Assembly: GCA_902364975.1 (NCBI GenBank)
Contig: CABJFQ010000019.1
Location: forward strand, 1 to 28,679
Source: Coriobacteriaceae bacterium
GTDB lineage: Bacteria > Actinomycetota > Coriobacteriia > Coriobacteriales > Coriobacteriaceae
Length of the DNA stretch: 28,679 nt
Direction of reading: 5' to 3'
Within the stretch, counting starts at the first letter, position 1; each line of letters begins with the position of its first letter. Both the position numbers and the translations under genes were made by a program. The notes beneath the pieces were generated by a model. That model was given only the letters and a program-made list of their open reading frames with translations, was not told the origin of the DNA and made no database searches. Of the stretch, positions 15,868 to 23,736 are shown one piece after another.

Positions 15868-17334
15868 ATGCGTATCTACAACAGCGCTACCCATAAAAAG
15901 GAAGAGTTCCAGCCCATCGAGTCCGGCAAGGTCCGCATGTACGTGTGCGGCCCCACGGTCTACGACAACATCCACATCGGCAATGCCCGCACGTTCATCA
16001 GCTTTGACGTGATTCGTCGTTGGCTCATCGCGAGCGGCTACGAGGTCACGTTCGCCCAGAACCTCACCGATGTCGACGACAAGATCATCAAGCGCGCCAA
16101 CGAGCAGGGCCGTACGGCTGCCGAGGTCGCGACGGAGTTCTCCGACAAGTTCATCGGCGTCATGCGTGCCGCCAACGTGCTCGATCCCGATGTGCGCCCC
16201 CGCGCCACCAAAGAGATCGGCCCCATGATCGCCATGATCAAGACGCTCATCGAGCAGGGCCACGCCTACGCCGCCGATAACGGCGACGTGTACTTTGCCG
16301 TGCGCAGCGATTCCAACTATGGTCAGGTCTCGGGCCGCAACATCGACGACCTTATGGTTGGCGCGCGCATCGAGGAGAACGAGGACAAGAACGACCCGCT
16401 CGACTTTGCCCTGTGGAAGGCCGCTAAGCCCGGCGAGCCCAGCTGGCCGAGCCCCTGGGGCGAGGGCCGTCCCGGTTGGCACACCGAGTGCGCCGCCATG
16501 GTGCATCGCTACCTGGGCACCCCGATCGACATCCACGGCGGCGGCTCCGACCTTGCCTTCCCGCATCACGAGAACGAGTGCGCCCAGGCCACCTGCGCCT
16601 GGCACCAGGGCTTCTCCAACACCTGGATGCACACGGGCATGCTGCTGGTAGACGGCGAGAAAATGTCCAAGTCGCTCGGCAACTTCTTTACGCTGGCCGA
16701 GGTCCTCGAGCAGCACTCTGCCGCGGCCCTGCGCCTGCTGATGCTGCAGACGAGCTATCGCTCGCCGCTCGACTTTTCGTGGGAGCGCCTGGAGGGTGCC
16801 GAGAACTCGCTCACGCGTATCGCCGGTACGGTCGAGAACCTGCGCTGGGCCGCGAACCATGCGACGGCCGAGGCCGATGAGGCAGCATCCGAGGCGTTTG
16901 CCGCCAAGGCCGCCGAGACCCGTGCCACCTTTAAGGAGTGCATGGACGACGACTTTAACACCGCCGGTGCCATGGGTGCCGTCTTTGGCTTTGTGACCGA
17001 GTGCAACCAGTACCTGGAGCAGGCGGGCGACGCTGCCGACAAGGCCGCCGCGCTTGCCGCCGCCGATACGCTGGTCGAGCTGCTCGATACGTTTGGCGTT
17101 GAGCTTCCCGAGCCCAAAGTCGAGCTGCCGCTTGGCCTGCTGGGCGTTGCCGCCGGTTTGGTTGCCTACATTGGTGACGACGTGGATGAGGCCGCTGCCA
17201 AGATTCTCGAGGCTCGCGCCGATGCCCGTGCCGCCAAGAACTGGGATCTGGCAGACGCCATCCGCGACCAGCTCAAGGACTTGGGTCTGACGATTGAAGA
17301 TACGGCCGCCGGCACTCGTATTAAGACTCTCTAA
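15868..17334 (+). CDS. cysS: Cysteinyl-tRNA synthetase
   Basis: A 488-residue class I synthetase that charges tRNA-Cys. The zinc-site cysteine C27 is in MYVCGPTVYD, the HIGH-type motif is HIGN (36-39), WHTECAAM holds another zinc ligand, and KMSKS is at 265-269. The C-terminal helical DALR-type anticodon domain fills the last 130 residues and contains Ala-rich helices. AAGGAG overlaps the ispF stop. In Bacillus the next gene is mrnC, missing here; instead a 103-nt hairpin lies between cysS and rlmB. Confidence 0.97.
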   Translation: MRIYNSATHKKEEFQPIESGKVRMYVCGPTVYDNIHIGNARTFISFDVIRRWLIASGYEVTFAQNLTDVDDKIIKRANEQGRTAAEVATEFSDKFIGVMRAANVLDPDVRPRATKEIGPMIAMIKTLIEQGHAYAADNGDVYFAVRSDSNYGQVSGRNIDDLMVGARIEENEDKNDPLDFALWKAAKPGEPSWPSPWGEGRPGWHTECAAMVHRYLGTPIDIHGGGSDLAFPHHENECAQATCAWHQGFSNTWMHTGMLLVDGEKMSKSLGNFFTLAEVLEQHSAAALRLLMLQTSYRSPLDFSWERLEGAENSLTRIAGTVENLRWAANHATAEADEAASEAFAAKAAETRATFKECMDDDFNTAGAMGAVFGFVTECNQYLEQAGDAADKAAALAAADTLVELLDTFGVELPEPKVELPLGLLGVAAGLVAYIGDDVDEAAAKILEARADARAAKNWDLADAIRDQLKDLGLTIEDTAAGTRIKTL

Positions 17335-17356
17335 TCCCTGCGGGTTTTCCAAGCAC

Positions 17357-17459
17357 CCGACCGCCCGAGCCACGGCACCTTGCCTTTCAATCGTCGGGCA
17401 TGACCTCAAGGTCTATGCCCTTCTCTTTCAAGGCAATCTGCCGCACCTCGGGCGGTCGG
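17357..17459 (+). ncRNA. 103-nt rod-shaped hairpin between cysS and rlmB
   Basis: The two halves are imperfect inverted repeats of about 50 nt. Outer stem: 17357-17369 with 17447-17459, 13 bp, perfect. Then CGGCA/TGCCG, TTGCCTT/AAGGCAA and GGGCAT/ATGCCC with GACC/GGTC, separated by small internal loops, closing on TCAA. It starts 22 nt after the cysS stop and ends 42 nt before rlmB. It could be a processing site, an mRNA-stabilising element or a degenerate palindromic repeat. T-rich sequence follows but not a clean T-run. Whether it is a functional RNA is unknown. Confidence 0.5.
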
Positions 17460-17501
17460 TCTATTTGTTTCGTTTGATAGTTGTATTTAGGAGGTCGCTT
17501 T

Positions 17502-18422
17502 ATGGCCGACAATCGCAAGTGTGCGCCTCGTGGTGGCAAACAGGCTGCTTCTGGCTCGCGCCCGATTCGCCGCAATGACCGCGCTGCCGCTTCCAAGGAC
17601 CAGCGCGAGCGCTCCCAAGCCCAGGCTGCGCGTTCGCAGCGAGATCGCAACCGCGACAACATTCAGGTCCCCAAGGGCGAGTTTATCGAAGGTCGTCGTG
17701 CTGCCGCCGAGGCGCTGCGCACTGGTTTTCCCATCAAGTGCGCGCTCATCGCCGAGGGCGGGGAGCGCGATGCCGCCTTGTCGCGCCTGGTCGATGACCT
17801 CAACGCCGCGGGTGCCCGCATTAAGTATGTGCCGCGCGCGCAGCTCGATGCGCTGTCGAGCCATGGCGCTCACCAGGGCATTGCGCTCGAGGTGGGCAAC
17901 TTCCCTTACGCCGATGTCGCCGACATCCTCGACCGCGCAGGCGAGGGCCCGGCGCTTGTCGTGGTGCTCGACCATGTGACCGACGACGGTAACTTTGGCG
18001 CCATCGTGCGCTCTGCCGAGGTTGTGGGCGCAGCGGGCGTCATCATCGCCAACAAGCGTGCCGCCGGCGTGACCGTGGGCAGCTACAAGACCTCCGCCGG
18101 CGCCGTCATGCATCTGCCTATCGCGCAGGTGCCCAATATCGCCCGTGCGCTCGATGTCCTCAAGGCCGCCGGCTTTTGGGTGGGTGGCGCTTCCGAGCAT
18201 GCCGAGGGCAGCTGCTGGGATGCTCCCTTCGAGGGCCGCGTGGCGCTCGTCATGGGCTCCGAGGGCGACGGCATCTCGCGTCTGGTGCTCGAGAAATGTG
18301 ACTTTTTGACCAAGCTTCCCCAGCGCGGCATGACCGAGAGTCTCAACGTGGCCCAGGCGACCACCGCGCTGTGCTTTGAGTGGCTGCGCCGCAATGCCGG
18401 CGAGCTCATGGGGGAGGAGTAG
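17502..18422 (+). CDS. rlmB: 23S rRNA 2'-O-methyltransferase RlmB (TrmH/SpoU family)
   Basis: A 306-residue SPOUT methyltransferase; family members methylate the ribose of a guanosine in 23S rRNA (Gm2251 in E. coli) using AdoMet. A basic N-terminal extension of about 55 residues precedes the L30e-like substrate-binding part, starting near FIEGRRAAAEALR. The catalytic knotted domain has motif 1 DDGNFGAIVRSAE, motif 2 VALVMGSEGDGIS and motif 3 ESLNVAQATTALCF. The ATG at 17502 follows TAGGAGGT. The next gene starts 3 nt after the stop. Position between cysS and yacP supports RlmB over other TrmH paralogues. Confidence 0.92.
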   Translation: MADNRKCAPRGGKQAASGSRPIRRNDRAAASKDQRERSQAQAARSQRDRNRDNIQVPKGEFIEGRRAAAEALRTGFPIKCALIAEGGERDAALSRLVDDLNAAGARIKYVPRAQLDALSSHGAHQGIALEVGNFPYADVADILDRAGEGPALVVVLDHVTDDGNFGAIVRSAEVVGAAGVIIANKRAAGVTVGSYKTSAGAVMHLPIAQVPNIARALDVLKAAGFWVGGASEHAEGSCWDAPFEGRVALVMGSEGDGISRLVLEKCDFLTKLPQRGMTESLNVAQATTALCFEWLRRNAGELMGEE

Positions 18423-18425
18423 CGC

Positions 18426-19103
18426 ATGTCCAAGAAGAACCGCGCCAAGTCCAAGGCCAAGCGCTTTGGCGAAGGCTCGGCCAAGCCGATTGTTTCGGCC
18501 GCGACCTATGGCGTGGGCGGCAATGCGTTTGCGCAGGCCATCGCCGACCCGGTCTCGACGGTGCACTCCAATAAGCCCGAGCTGCTGGTGGTCGACGGCT
18601 ACAACGTGATCCACTGCACGCCGCGCTACGAAAAGCTCGTCTACGACCATTCCGATGATCCGTATTCCAGCGACGTTCACGATATGGCGCGCACGGCACT
18701 CATCAACGATGTTGCCGCGTTTGCCCAGGGCCGCTACGAGGCCGTAATCGTGTTTGACGGCGCGGGCAATATCTCCAGCGAGCGCCCCAACCTGCCCGCC
18801 CGCGGCGTGCGCATCGAGTTTTCGCCGACGGGCGTGTCGGCCGACACCGTGGTGCAGAAGCTCTGCATCGAGGCGCGCGAGGAAGGCCGCGCGTGCTCCG
18901 TGGTGTCGAGCGACGGCACGATCCAGGCCGTCGTCATGGGTAAGGGCGTTACGCGCATCTCGAGCCGCATGCTGGTGGACGAGATCAAACAGATCGACAA
19001 CGACGTGCACGAGGCCGAGGAAGCCCCGCAGATCAAGATGACCCTGGGCAGCCGCCTGAGCCCCGATGCCCTGGCCAAGCTCAAGGCCCTTCGCGGGAGG
19101 TAG
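18426..19103 (+). CDS. NYN-domain protein, YacP/Rae1-like ribonuclease
   Basis: A 225-residue protein with a basic N-terminal extension of about 50 residues, then an NYN (PIN-like) nuclease domain. LLVVDGYNVIHC gives the first acid (D57) and N60; VIVFDGAG and SSDGTIQAVVMGKG supply further conserved acids. Bacillus subtilis YacP (Rae1) is an endonuclease that enters the ribosome A site and cuts mRNA during translation; that role is inferred by homology and by the same place in the gene order (after rlmB). The ribosome binding site GGGGAGGAG overlaps the end of rlmB. It is the last gene of the disA operon; no clear terminator follows. Confidence 0.85.
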   Translation: MSKKNRAKSKAKRFGEGSAKPIVSAATYGVGGNAFAQAIADPVSTVHSNKPELLVVDGYNVIHCTPRYEKLVYDHSDDPYSSDVHDMARTALINDVAAFAQGRYEAVIVFDGAGNISSERPNLPARGVRIEFSPTGVSADTVVQKLCIEAREEGRACSVVSSDGTIQAVVMGKGVTRISSRMLVDEIKQIDNDVHEAEEAPQIKMTLGSRLSPDALAKLKALRGR

Positions 19104-19151
19104 GGGATTATCCATAGAGACCCGTTTCCCAATTGGCCGGTCCGTTGCCGT

Positions 19152-19213
19152 CGCCAAAACGAATAGTTTTTGGTTTTGGCGAACAGATAAAATTATTCGT
19201 TCTGGCGAATAGT
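19152..19213. repeat. Operator-like inverted repeats before tRNA-Thr
   Basis: Arms 19152-19166 (CGCCAAAACGAATAG) and 19193-19207 (TTATTCGTTCTGGCG) are inverted copies with two differences. A second pairing, CGCCAAAAC (19152-19160) with GTTTTGGCG (19173-19181), is perfect. TATTCG-N6-CGAATA at about 19195-19212 is itself a palindrome. The pattern looks like a multi-site repressor operator, but no protein gene follows. Confidence 0.6.
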
Positions 19214-19241
19214 TTTGAGATGTGGTCGGTCGAAGGGTCTG

Positions 19242-19270
19242 TTGCGCCTCGTCCGCAATTCCTTTATTCT
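19242..19270 (+). promoter_or_regulatory. Promoter of tRNA-Thr (TGT)
   Basis: TTGCGC (19242-19247) and TATTCT (19265-19270) with a 17-bp spacer, 30 bp before the mature tRNA. Confidence 0.5.
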
Positions 19271-19300
19271 TAACTGGCTTCGCGCGAAAGCGCCAAGTGT

Positions 19301-19375
19301 GCCAGTGTGGCGCAACGGTAGCGCAACTGATTTGTAATCAGTGGGTTGCGGGTTCGATTCCTGTCACTGGCTCCA
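19301..19375 (+). tRNA. tRNA-Thr (anticodon TGT)
   Basis: The acceptor stem is 19301-19307 with 19365-19371. The anticodon loop TTTGTAA gives TGT, reading ACA. The T-loop is TTCGATT, discriminator T372 by local count (19372), and CCA is encoded at 19373-19375. A terminator follows. It marks the end of the housekeeping block and the start of the repeat-rich zone. Confidence 0.95.
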
Positions 19376-19384
19376 TGAGAGTTT

Positions 19385-19419
19385 CGGGCTCTGTCTCTAT
19401 ATGGGACAGAGCCCGTTTC
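19385..19419 (+). terminator. Terminator of tRNA-Thr
   Basis: An 11-bp perfect stem, CGGGCTCTGTC (19385-19395) with GACAGAGCCCG (19405-19415), is followed by TTTCTATTT. Confidence 0.85.
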
Positions 19420-19490
19420 TATTTAGGTGGTGCGCCATCGGGTTAGCGCCCATCCCGTTTTTGGTTTGTCTCGTCTTCCAGTTTGTCTAA

Positions 19491-19615
19491 ATCTGTAACA
19501 CCAAGACCGATATTCGGCATCTAACTGTTACAGATTGAGATGAAACTTAGGGTGTTTTAGGAATATCTTGATCTGTAACATGTAGAAGCGGAATAGGCCT
19601 CTTGCTGTTACAGAT
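19491..19615. repeat. Two tandem ATCTGTAACA palindromes
   Basis: ATCTGTAACA occurs at 19491-19500 and 19571-19580. Its complement TGTTACAGAT occurs at 19526-19535 and 19606-19615. Each pair is separated by exactly 25 nt and the two units are 80 nt apart. The loops are diverged but similar in layout. Flanks also tend to agree (TTGTCT before, GAGA after). The region holds no gene. Confidence 0.8.
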
Positions 19616-19651
19616 CGAGACAAGGGCGGGCGCGGATCTGGATGTCCTGCT

Positions 19652-19717
19652 CGAGCGTGGATTTCTGGATACGCGAGCGAAGAAAATCTCCCGACCGGAG
19701 AACGAGCGTGGATAATT
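19652..19717. repeat. GAGCGTGGAT repeat family, locus 2
   Basis: CGAGCGTGGAT occurs at 19652-19662 and again at 19703-19713. The stretch 19687-19716 matches 23737-23766 at 27 of 30 bases in the same orientation. It contains a small TCTCC/GGAGA stem. It lies 200 bp from the end of the PTS gene. Confidence 0.8.
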
Positions 19718-19772
19718 AACTTGGATAGGGAGCTAAGGTAAACACCGATTGTCTATCGGCGGCTTTAGAAAC

Positions 19773-19807
19773 AACGACCCCGATTTCATTGTGGAATCGG
19801 GGTCGTT
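19773..19807 (-). terminator. Terminator of the PTS operon (likely)
   Basis: A 13-bp perfect stem (19773-19785 with 19795-19807, 9-nt loop). On the - strand it is followed by GTTTCTAAA. It lies 100 bp past the stop of the PTS permease and no gene on the + strand needs it, so I assign it to the - strand operon. The sequence could work on either strand. Confidence 0.6.
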
Positions 19808-19908
19808 TGTGCCTCAGGAATCCGAATGGATTAATCGAGCTCCTAAGGAACTTCTTGGGTTCTTGCTAATGGTCTGCCGAGGATGTCCCCAATGCAAACA
19901 GCGGGCAT

Positions 19909-21309
19909 CTACTCAATATAGCTGGGGTTCTTCTTGATGATCACGCGTGCAGCGATGAAGGAGACGACGATGGCGATGATGGCGACAACGCATGCCAGCA
20001 CGAAGTTACCCATGGACCCATCGGGAGCGATAAAGATGAGTGCCGAAAGAAGGCCGGGGCATGCTCCCGCAACATACTCTTTCAGAACAAAGATGCCTGC
20101 AGGGAGTCCAGCGCAGAGCGCGCCGATTGCCGTGCCGACAAGCAGGCGGGGACGCTCGATGAGGCAACCGTAGAACGCGGGCTCGGTTACGCCACAGAGT
20201 GCGGTGACGGCAACCGTGGTGACCATACCCCTCTTCTCTTTGTTTCCCTTCATGGCAGTTGCCAGGGCGAGGCTCGTGCCGCCAATGCAGAGGTTCGAGA
20301 TGAATCCAAAGATAATGGGTGCCCAACCGAGCTGCGCCAGGCTCGTAACTTCGATTGCGATGTAAGCCTTATCGAGACCGAGCATGACGAAATAGGGGTT
20401 AAGGGCTGCCAGGATCGGAGTAGCGATAAATGCCACGTTGTCCATAAGCCACGTGACGGCATCGCTCAGCGCGTAGCCCATCATGCTGCCGGCGGGGCCA
20501 AGGATAATAAGCTCGACGGGCACGACGATGATCATGGTGAGCAGCGGCTTCAAGAACAGTTTGGTAACGTCGGGAATGATCTTCTGAAGGCCGCGGTCGA
20601 CAAAGTACATGAATACAACGCCCAGTACGATGGGCACTACCGTACTCGAATAGTCGTTCGTCGGGATGGGAATACCAAGAAAGTCGAGACCCTCGGCACC
20701 GCTAATGGACGAGCTGATCATGATCGCGCCCAGCAATGCGCCCATGATGGGCTGCATCTTCATGACGGCCGCGAGCTGATAACCAAGATAAACGGGTAAG
20801 AAGCTAAACGAAGCGCTAAAGATCGCCAACAGGACCTGGGCGGTTCCGCTATCGGTGCTCAATCCGCAATAATTGACCAGGAGATTCTTGATCGAAAGAA
20901 TGAGTCCGCCAACGATGAGCGCCGGGACGATGGGCATGAATACCTGTGCAGAGACGTTCCCGAATTTCTCAATCAAGCCCATGGCGGTGTTACCGCTTTT
21001 AATGCCTTCTGCAAGGTCTTTGGCGGTTTGGGCATCGTCGGCAACCGTGCCACCGCCGACTTCGATTCCCGCGAAGTCGAGGAAGTCGTTGTAAGCCTCG
21101 GTGACGTTGGGGCCGATGATCACCTGAAGCTGGCCACCGCTGACTACTGCCCCGAGCGCCTGATCGGCCGATTTGGCGAGCTGGAGATCGATGATCGAGG
21201 TGTCTCGTGCGTCGATGCGAAGACGCGTCGCACAATGAGTTACCGATGTAATGTTCTCTTTGCCGCCAACAGCCTTTAGGACTGTTTCGGACATTGCCTG
21301 ATATTTCAT
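19909..21309 (-). CDS. PTS beta-glucoside-family EIIBC permease, no EIIA domain
   Basis: A 466-residue sugar transporter that imports and phosphorylates its substrate. The N-terminal EIIB domain has the phospho-accepting C26 in THCATRLRI. An EIIC membrane domain with about ten hydrophobic segments follows, starting near residue 115. GLDKAYIAIEVTSLAQLGW and VTALCGVTEPAFYG, the latter with the conserved GxTEP glutamate, belong to the glucose-glucoside EIIC family. The C-terminal EIIA domain found in full-length BglF (about 625 residues) is missing, so an EIIA from elsewhere must donate the phosphate. The ATG at 21309 has AGGAG 8 nt upstream, overlapping the stop of the glycosidase gene. Substrate is not certain; see the glycosidase. 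Confidence 0.92.
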   Translation of the reverse strand: MKYQAMSETVLKAVGGKENITSVTHCATRLRIDARDTSIIDLQLAKSADQALGAVVSGGQLQVIIGPNVTEAYNDFLDFAGIEVGGGTVADDAQTAKDLAEGIKSGNTAMGLIEKFGNVSAQVFMPIVPALIVGGLILSIKNLLVNYCGLSTDSGTAQVLLAIFSASFSFLPVYLGYQLAAVMKMQPIMGALLGAIMISSSISGAEGLDFLGIPIPTNDYSSTVVPIVLGVVFMYFVDRGLQKIIPDVTKLFLKPLLTMIIVVPVELIILGPAGSMMGYALSDAVTWLMDNVAFIATPILAALNPYFVMLGLDKAYIAIEVTSLAQLGWAPIIFGFISNLCIGGTSLALATAMKGNKEKRGMVTTVAVTALCGVTEPAFYGCLIERPRLLVGTAIGALCAGLPAGIFVLKEYVAGACPGLLSALIFIAPDGSMGNFVLACVVAIIAIVVSFIAARVIIKKNPSYIE

Positions 21310-21318
21310 CTCTTTCTC

Positions 21319-22737
21319 CTAACCTTCCTGCTCCTGATACTTCGAGATAAGGTCTCGGTACCAATACCAGCTCTTTTTGGGGGTGCGCTCCAGATTGTTC
21401 TCGAAGTCGATATGGACAAGTCCGTATCGTTTTTCGTAGCCGTTGATCCAGCTATACAGATCCATCGTCGACCAGAGGTAGTAGCCCTCAACGCGCGCGC
21501 CGTCGCGCTTAGCCCTCATCATGTGCTCGATGAACTGGCCCAGAAGCTCGATGCGGTCATCATCGTGGATCATTCCGTCTGCGTCTGGTTGCTCATAGGC
21601 GCCATGTCCGTTTTCCGTAATAAAGATGCGGGGCGCGTCATAGCGCTCGTGGACATCCATGATGGTTGAATACATGCAACCTGGGAGTATTTCGCGGCCC
21701 CATTTATTGCGGGGAACATTGCTGTCGCGGGCGCTTTCAAACAAGGGCGCAATGCATTTTCCTTCGACCTTTTTGCTCGAACCGCCCTTATTGTTCGCCG
21801 AAACGGCAAGCTCTCCACCGTGCCAGTCGGTTACATACTCTCGGCAATACACGTTGAGTCCAATAAAATCGACTTTACCGTCTCTGAATTCTTCTACGTC
21901 ATTTGGGGATCGATAGAGCGAGACGCCAAGTTTTTCAAGGATTTCGTCCATTTCTGGCGGCAGTTGACCCTGAAGCGCTGGTGCCAGAATCATGCGATTG
22001 GCGAAAAAGTCTGCGTATCGAAATACGTCATCAGGGTGCTCGGTTGCCGGGTCGAGTTCGACAACGCCGCCATCGTGGACGGCGCCGATGATGCCGTCGT
22101 AGCCCATTTGACGATATGTTCGGACTGCGAGTGCGCTCGCGCGCATCAGGTTGTACTGAAACTGCATGTACGACTGAACGTCGAGCGATCGATTGGGGGG
22201 ATAGTTGCCCAACATGTTTACGCAGTAGCTGTAGAAATGCGGCTCGTTAACGGTAGCCCAGATTTTGACGCGGTCTCCAAAGCGCTCAAAGCAAATCTTG
22301 GCGTATTTGCAGAACCACTCTGCCATGTCGTTGTTCAGCCATCCGCCTTTGCAAGCAAGCGTGAATGGTAGATCGTAATGGAACAGCGTAACGTTGGGCT
22401 CTATGCCATTTTCGAGGCAACAATCAATGACCCGATTATAAAAATCGATACCCTCTTCATTCACTTCGCCGATACCCGTGGGGATGATTCGACTCCATGA
22501 AAGAGAGAAGCGATAAGTGTTTTGTCCGCCTTCTTTCATCATGCGGATATCTTCTTCATAGCGATGGTAGAAGTCGCAAGATACATCACCGTCAACATGG
22601 TTGATGTTCTTATTGCTTGTGTGGCTAAAGAAATCCCACTCGCCAAGGCCTTTGCCGTCTTCGTTCCAGGCACCCTCGCACTGATAAGACGCCGTGGCGG
22701 AACCCCAGAGAAACGGCATGTTGTTCACGTTGTCCAT
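21319..22737 (-). CDS. GH1 6-phospho-beta-glycosidase (possibly 6-phospho-beta-galactosidase)
   Basis: A 472-residue glycoside hydrolase of family 1, retaining mechanism. The acid/base E165 is in WATVNEPHF, the nucleophile E375 in FITENGHGA. The phosphate-binding signature S429, K436 and Y438 lies in YSWINGYEKRYG, so the substrate is phosphorylated sugar from the PTS. W430 after the serine matches W429 of Lactococcus LacG, a residue linked to galactosides; 6-phospho-beta-glucosidases usually have Ala or Met there. So a phospho-galactoside or dual specificity is plausible. I choose the ATG at 22737 because AAAGGGG is well spaced; an ATG 18 bases upstream is weaker. It is first in the operon, before the permease, and divergent from the RpiR gene. 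Confidence 0.9.
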   Translation of the reverse strand: MDNVNNMPFLWGSATASYQCEGAWNEDGKGLGEWDFFSHTSNKNINHVDGDVSCDFYHRYEEDIRMMKEGGQNTYRFSLSWSRIIPTGIGEVNEEGIDFYNRVIDCCLENGIEPNVTLFHYDLPFTLACKGGWLNNDMAEWFCKYAKICFERFGDRVKIWATVNEPHFYSYCVNMLGNYPPNRSLDVQSYMQFQYNLMRASALAVRTYRQMGYDGIIGAVHDGGVVELDPATEHPDDVFRYADFFANRMILAPALQGQLPPEMDEILEKLGVSLYRSPNDVEEFRDGKVDFIGLNVYCREYVTDWHGGELAVSANNKGGSSKKVEGKCIAPLFESARDSNVPRNKWGREILPGCMYSTIMDVHERYDAPRIFITENGHGAYEQPDADGMIHDDDRIELLGQFIEHMMRAKRDGARVEGYYLWSTMDLYSWINGYEKRYGLVHIDFENNLERTPKKSWYWYRDLISKYQEQEG

Positions 22738-22792
22738 GAATCCCCTTTCCATCATTCAACACGGTGGATACGTGTGGCGGAATTACGATTAA

Positions 22793-22846
22793 GATGACGT
22801 CAACTGATTTGAATCATAGGAGAACGACCAAAGCTGTTTGATTCAA
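22793..22846. promoter_or_regulatory. Divergent control region with inverted repeat
   Basis: TTGAATCA (22809-22816) and TGATTCAA (22839-22846) are a perfect 8-bp inverted repeat with 22 bp between. A TGACGTCA palindrome lies at 22793-22800. The region separates the glycosidase operon (-) from the RpiR regulator (+). It is the natural place for the regulator to bind. No -35/-10 pair is clear. Confidence 0.5.
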
Positions 22847-22888
22847 TAAATGAACCATGATTTCGAGGAGAGCGGAAAGAGGGATCAC

Positions 22889-23722
22889 GTGAATATCAAT
22901 GACTTCGATGTGCTCAATCGCATTAGCTCAATCATCAACAGCGAGTTTGGGTCAAACGATGCCGCCATCGCTCGATATCTCATCGCTCACATTAGGCGTT
23001 CGAGCGAAATCAATGTTGCCGCAATAACCCGCGATGCATTCGTGACCCGTTCCGCTGTTCGTCGTTTCTGCAATCGATTGGGCTACCAGTCTCTTAGCGA
23101 TTTGAAAGAATCATTTACTCAATCAGTCTTTCCAAGCGACTTAAGCCATCGAGAGGAGGAATTTGGCTACGAGGAGTACAGGGCAGAGCTCGACGTTCGC
23201 ATGATCGAGATGTTCGCTGAGGTTGAAAGCGGCGTGTCCGATATCGCTATTAAGCACCTTGCCGACGAAATTGATGGCCATAAAAACGTTGAAATCTGGT
23301 GCACCAATAATGTGAGCGCCAATCTCGTACGATTTCAGCAGGAAATGTTTTATGCGGGCAAGATAGTTCGCATAGTTGCTGGGGCTAACGTCGCGGAATT
23401 GAAAAACATGGGAGACGTTTCGCAGTCATTGATAATTCTCGTATCGGTCTCCGGGCTATTTGCGTCACAGGCACGTGAGTATCTTGATTGCCGTTCGGGC
23501 AGGAAGATTCTAATTACTGCGTTTAGCAACGATGACAAATCGAGGTCTTTTGACCGTGTATATCGTCTTGGTAATGCGGGAAACGGAATTGACCGACTCG
23601 GCGTTTATTCGAAATATGCCATGACTTATTTCTTCGACTTGCTATCGTCGTGTTACTTGAGTCGCTACCCCTGCACCAAGGGGGAGCCGCTCTATGGGTC
23701 TACTTTGGCCTGGCCCGAGTAG
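22889..23722 (+). CDS. RpiR-family transcriptional regulator
   Basis: A 277-residue regulator with an N-terminal RpiR helix-turn-helix (about residues 1-80; AAITRDAFVTRSAVRRFCNRL) and a C-terminal SIS-type sugar-phosphate domain. The SIS part looks degenerate: where a glycine/serine-rich phosphate loop is expected it reads IWCTNNVSANLVRFQQEMFYAGK, although LVSVSGLFASQ resembles the second serine-rich loop. It likely controls the divergent PTS operon in response to a phosphorylated sugar. I choose GTG 22889, which follows AAGAGGG; the ATG at 22850 lies 3 nt from the operator arm and has no ribosome binding site. The gene is relatively AT-rich, unlike the housekeeping operons. Confidence 0.85.
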   Translation: MNINDFDVLNRISSIINSEFGSNDAAIARYLIAHIRRSSEINVAAITRDAFVTRSAVRRFCNRLGYQSLSDLKESFTQSVFPSDLSHREEEFGYEEYRAELDVRMIEMFAEVESGVSDIAIKHLADEIDGHKNVEIWCTNNVSANLVRFQQEMFYAGKIVRIVAGANVAELKNMGDVSQSLIILVSVSGLFASQAREYLDCRSGRKILITAFSNDDKSRSFDRVYRLGNAGNGIDRLGVYSKYAMTYFFDLLSSCYLSRYPCTKGEPLYGSTLAWPE

Positions 23723-23736
23723 TTCGGCTCTATAGT

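Noticed and set aside
19491..19717. CRISPR array
   Set aside because: Repeats are few, inverted rather than direct, without regular unique spacers, and no cas genes are present.
19749..19937. Small + strand ORF over the PTS terminator
   Set aside because: It has no ribosome binding site and runs through a palindromic terminator and the end of the PTS gene.
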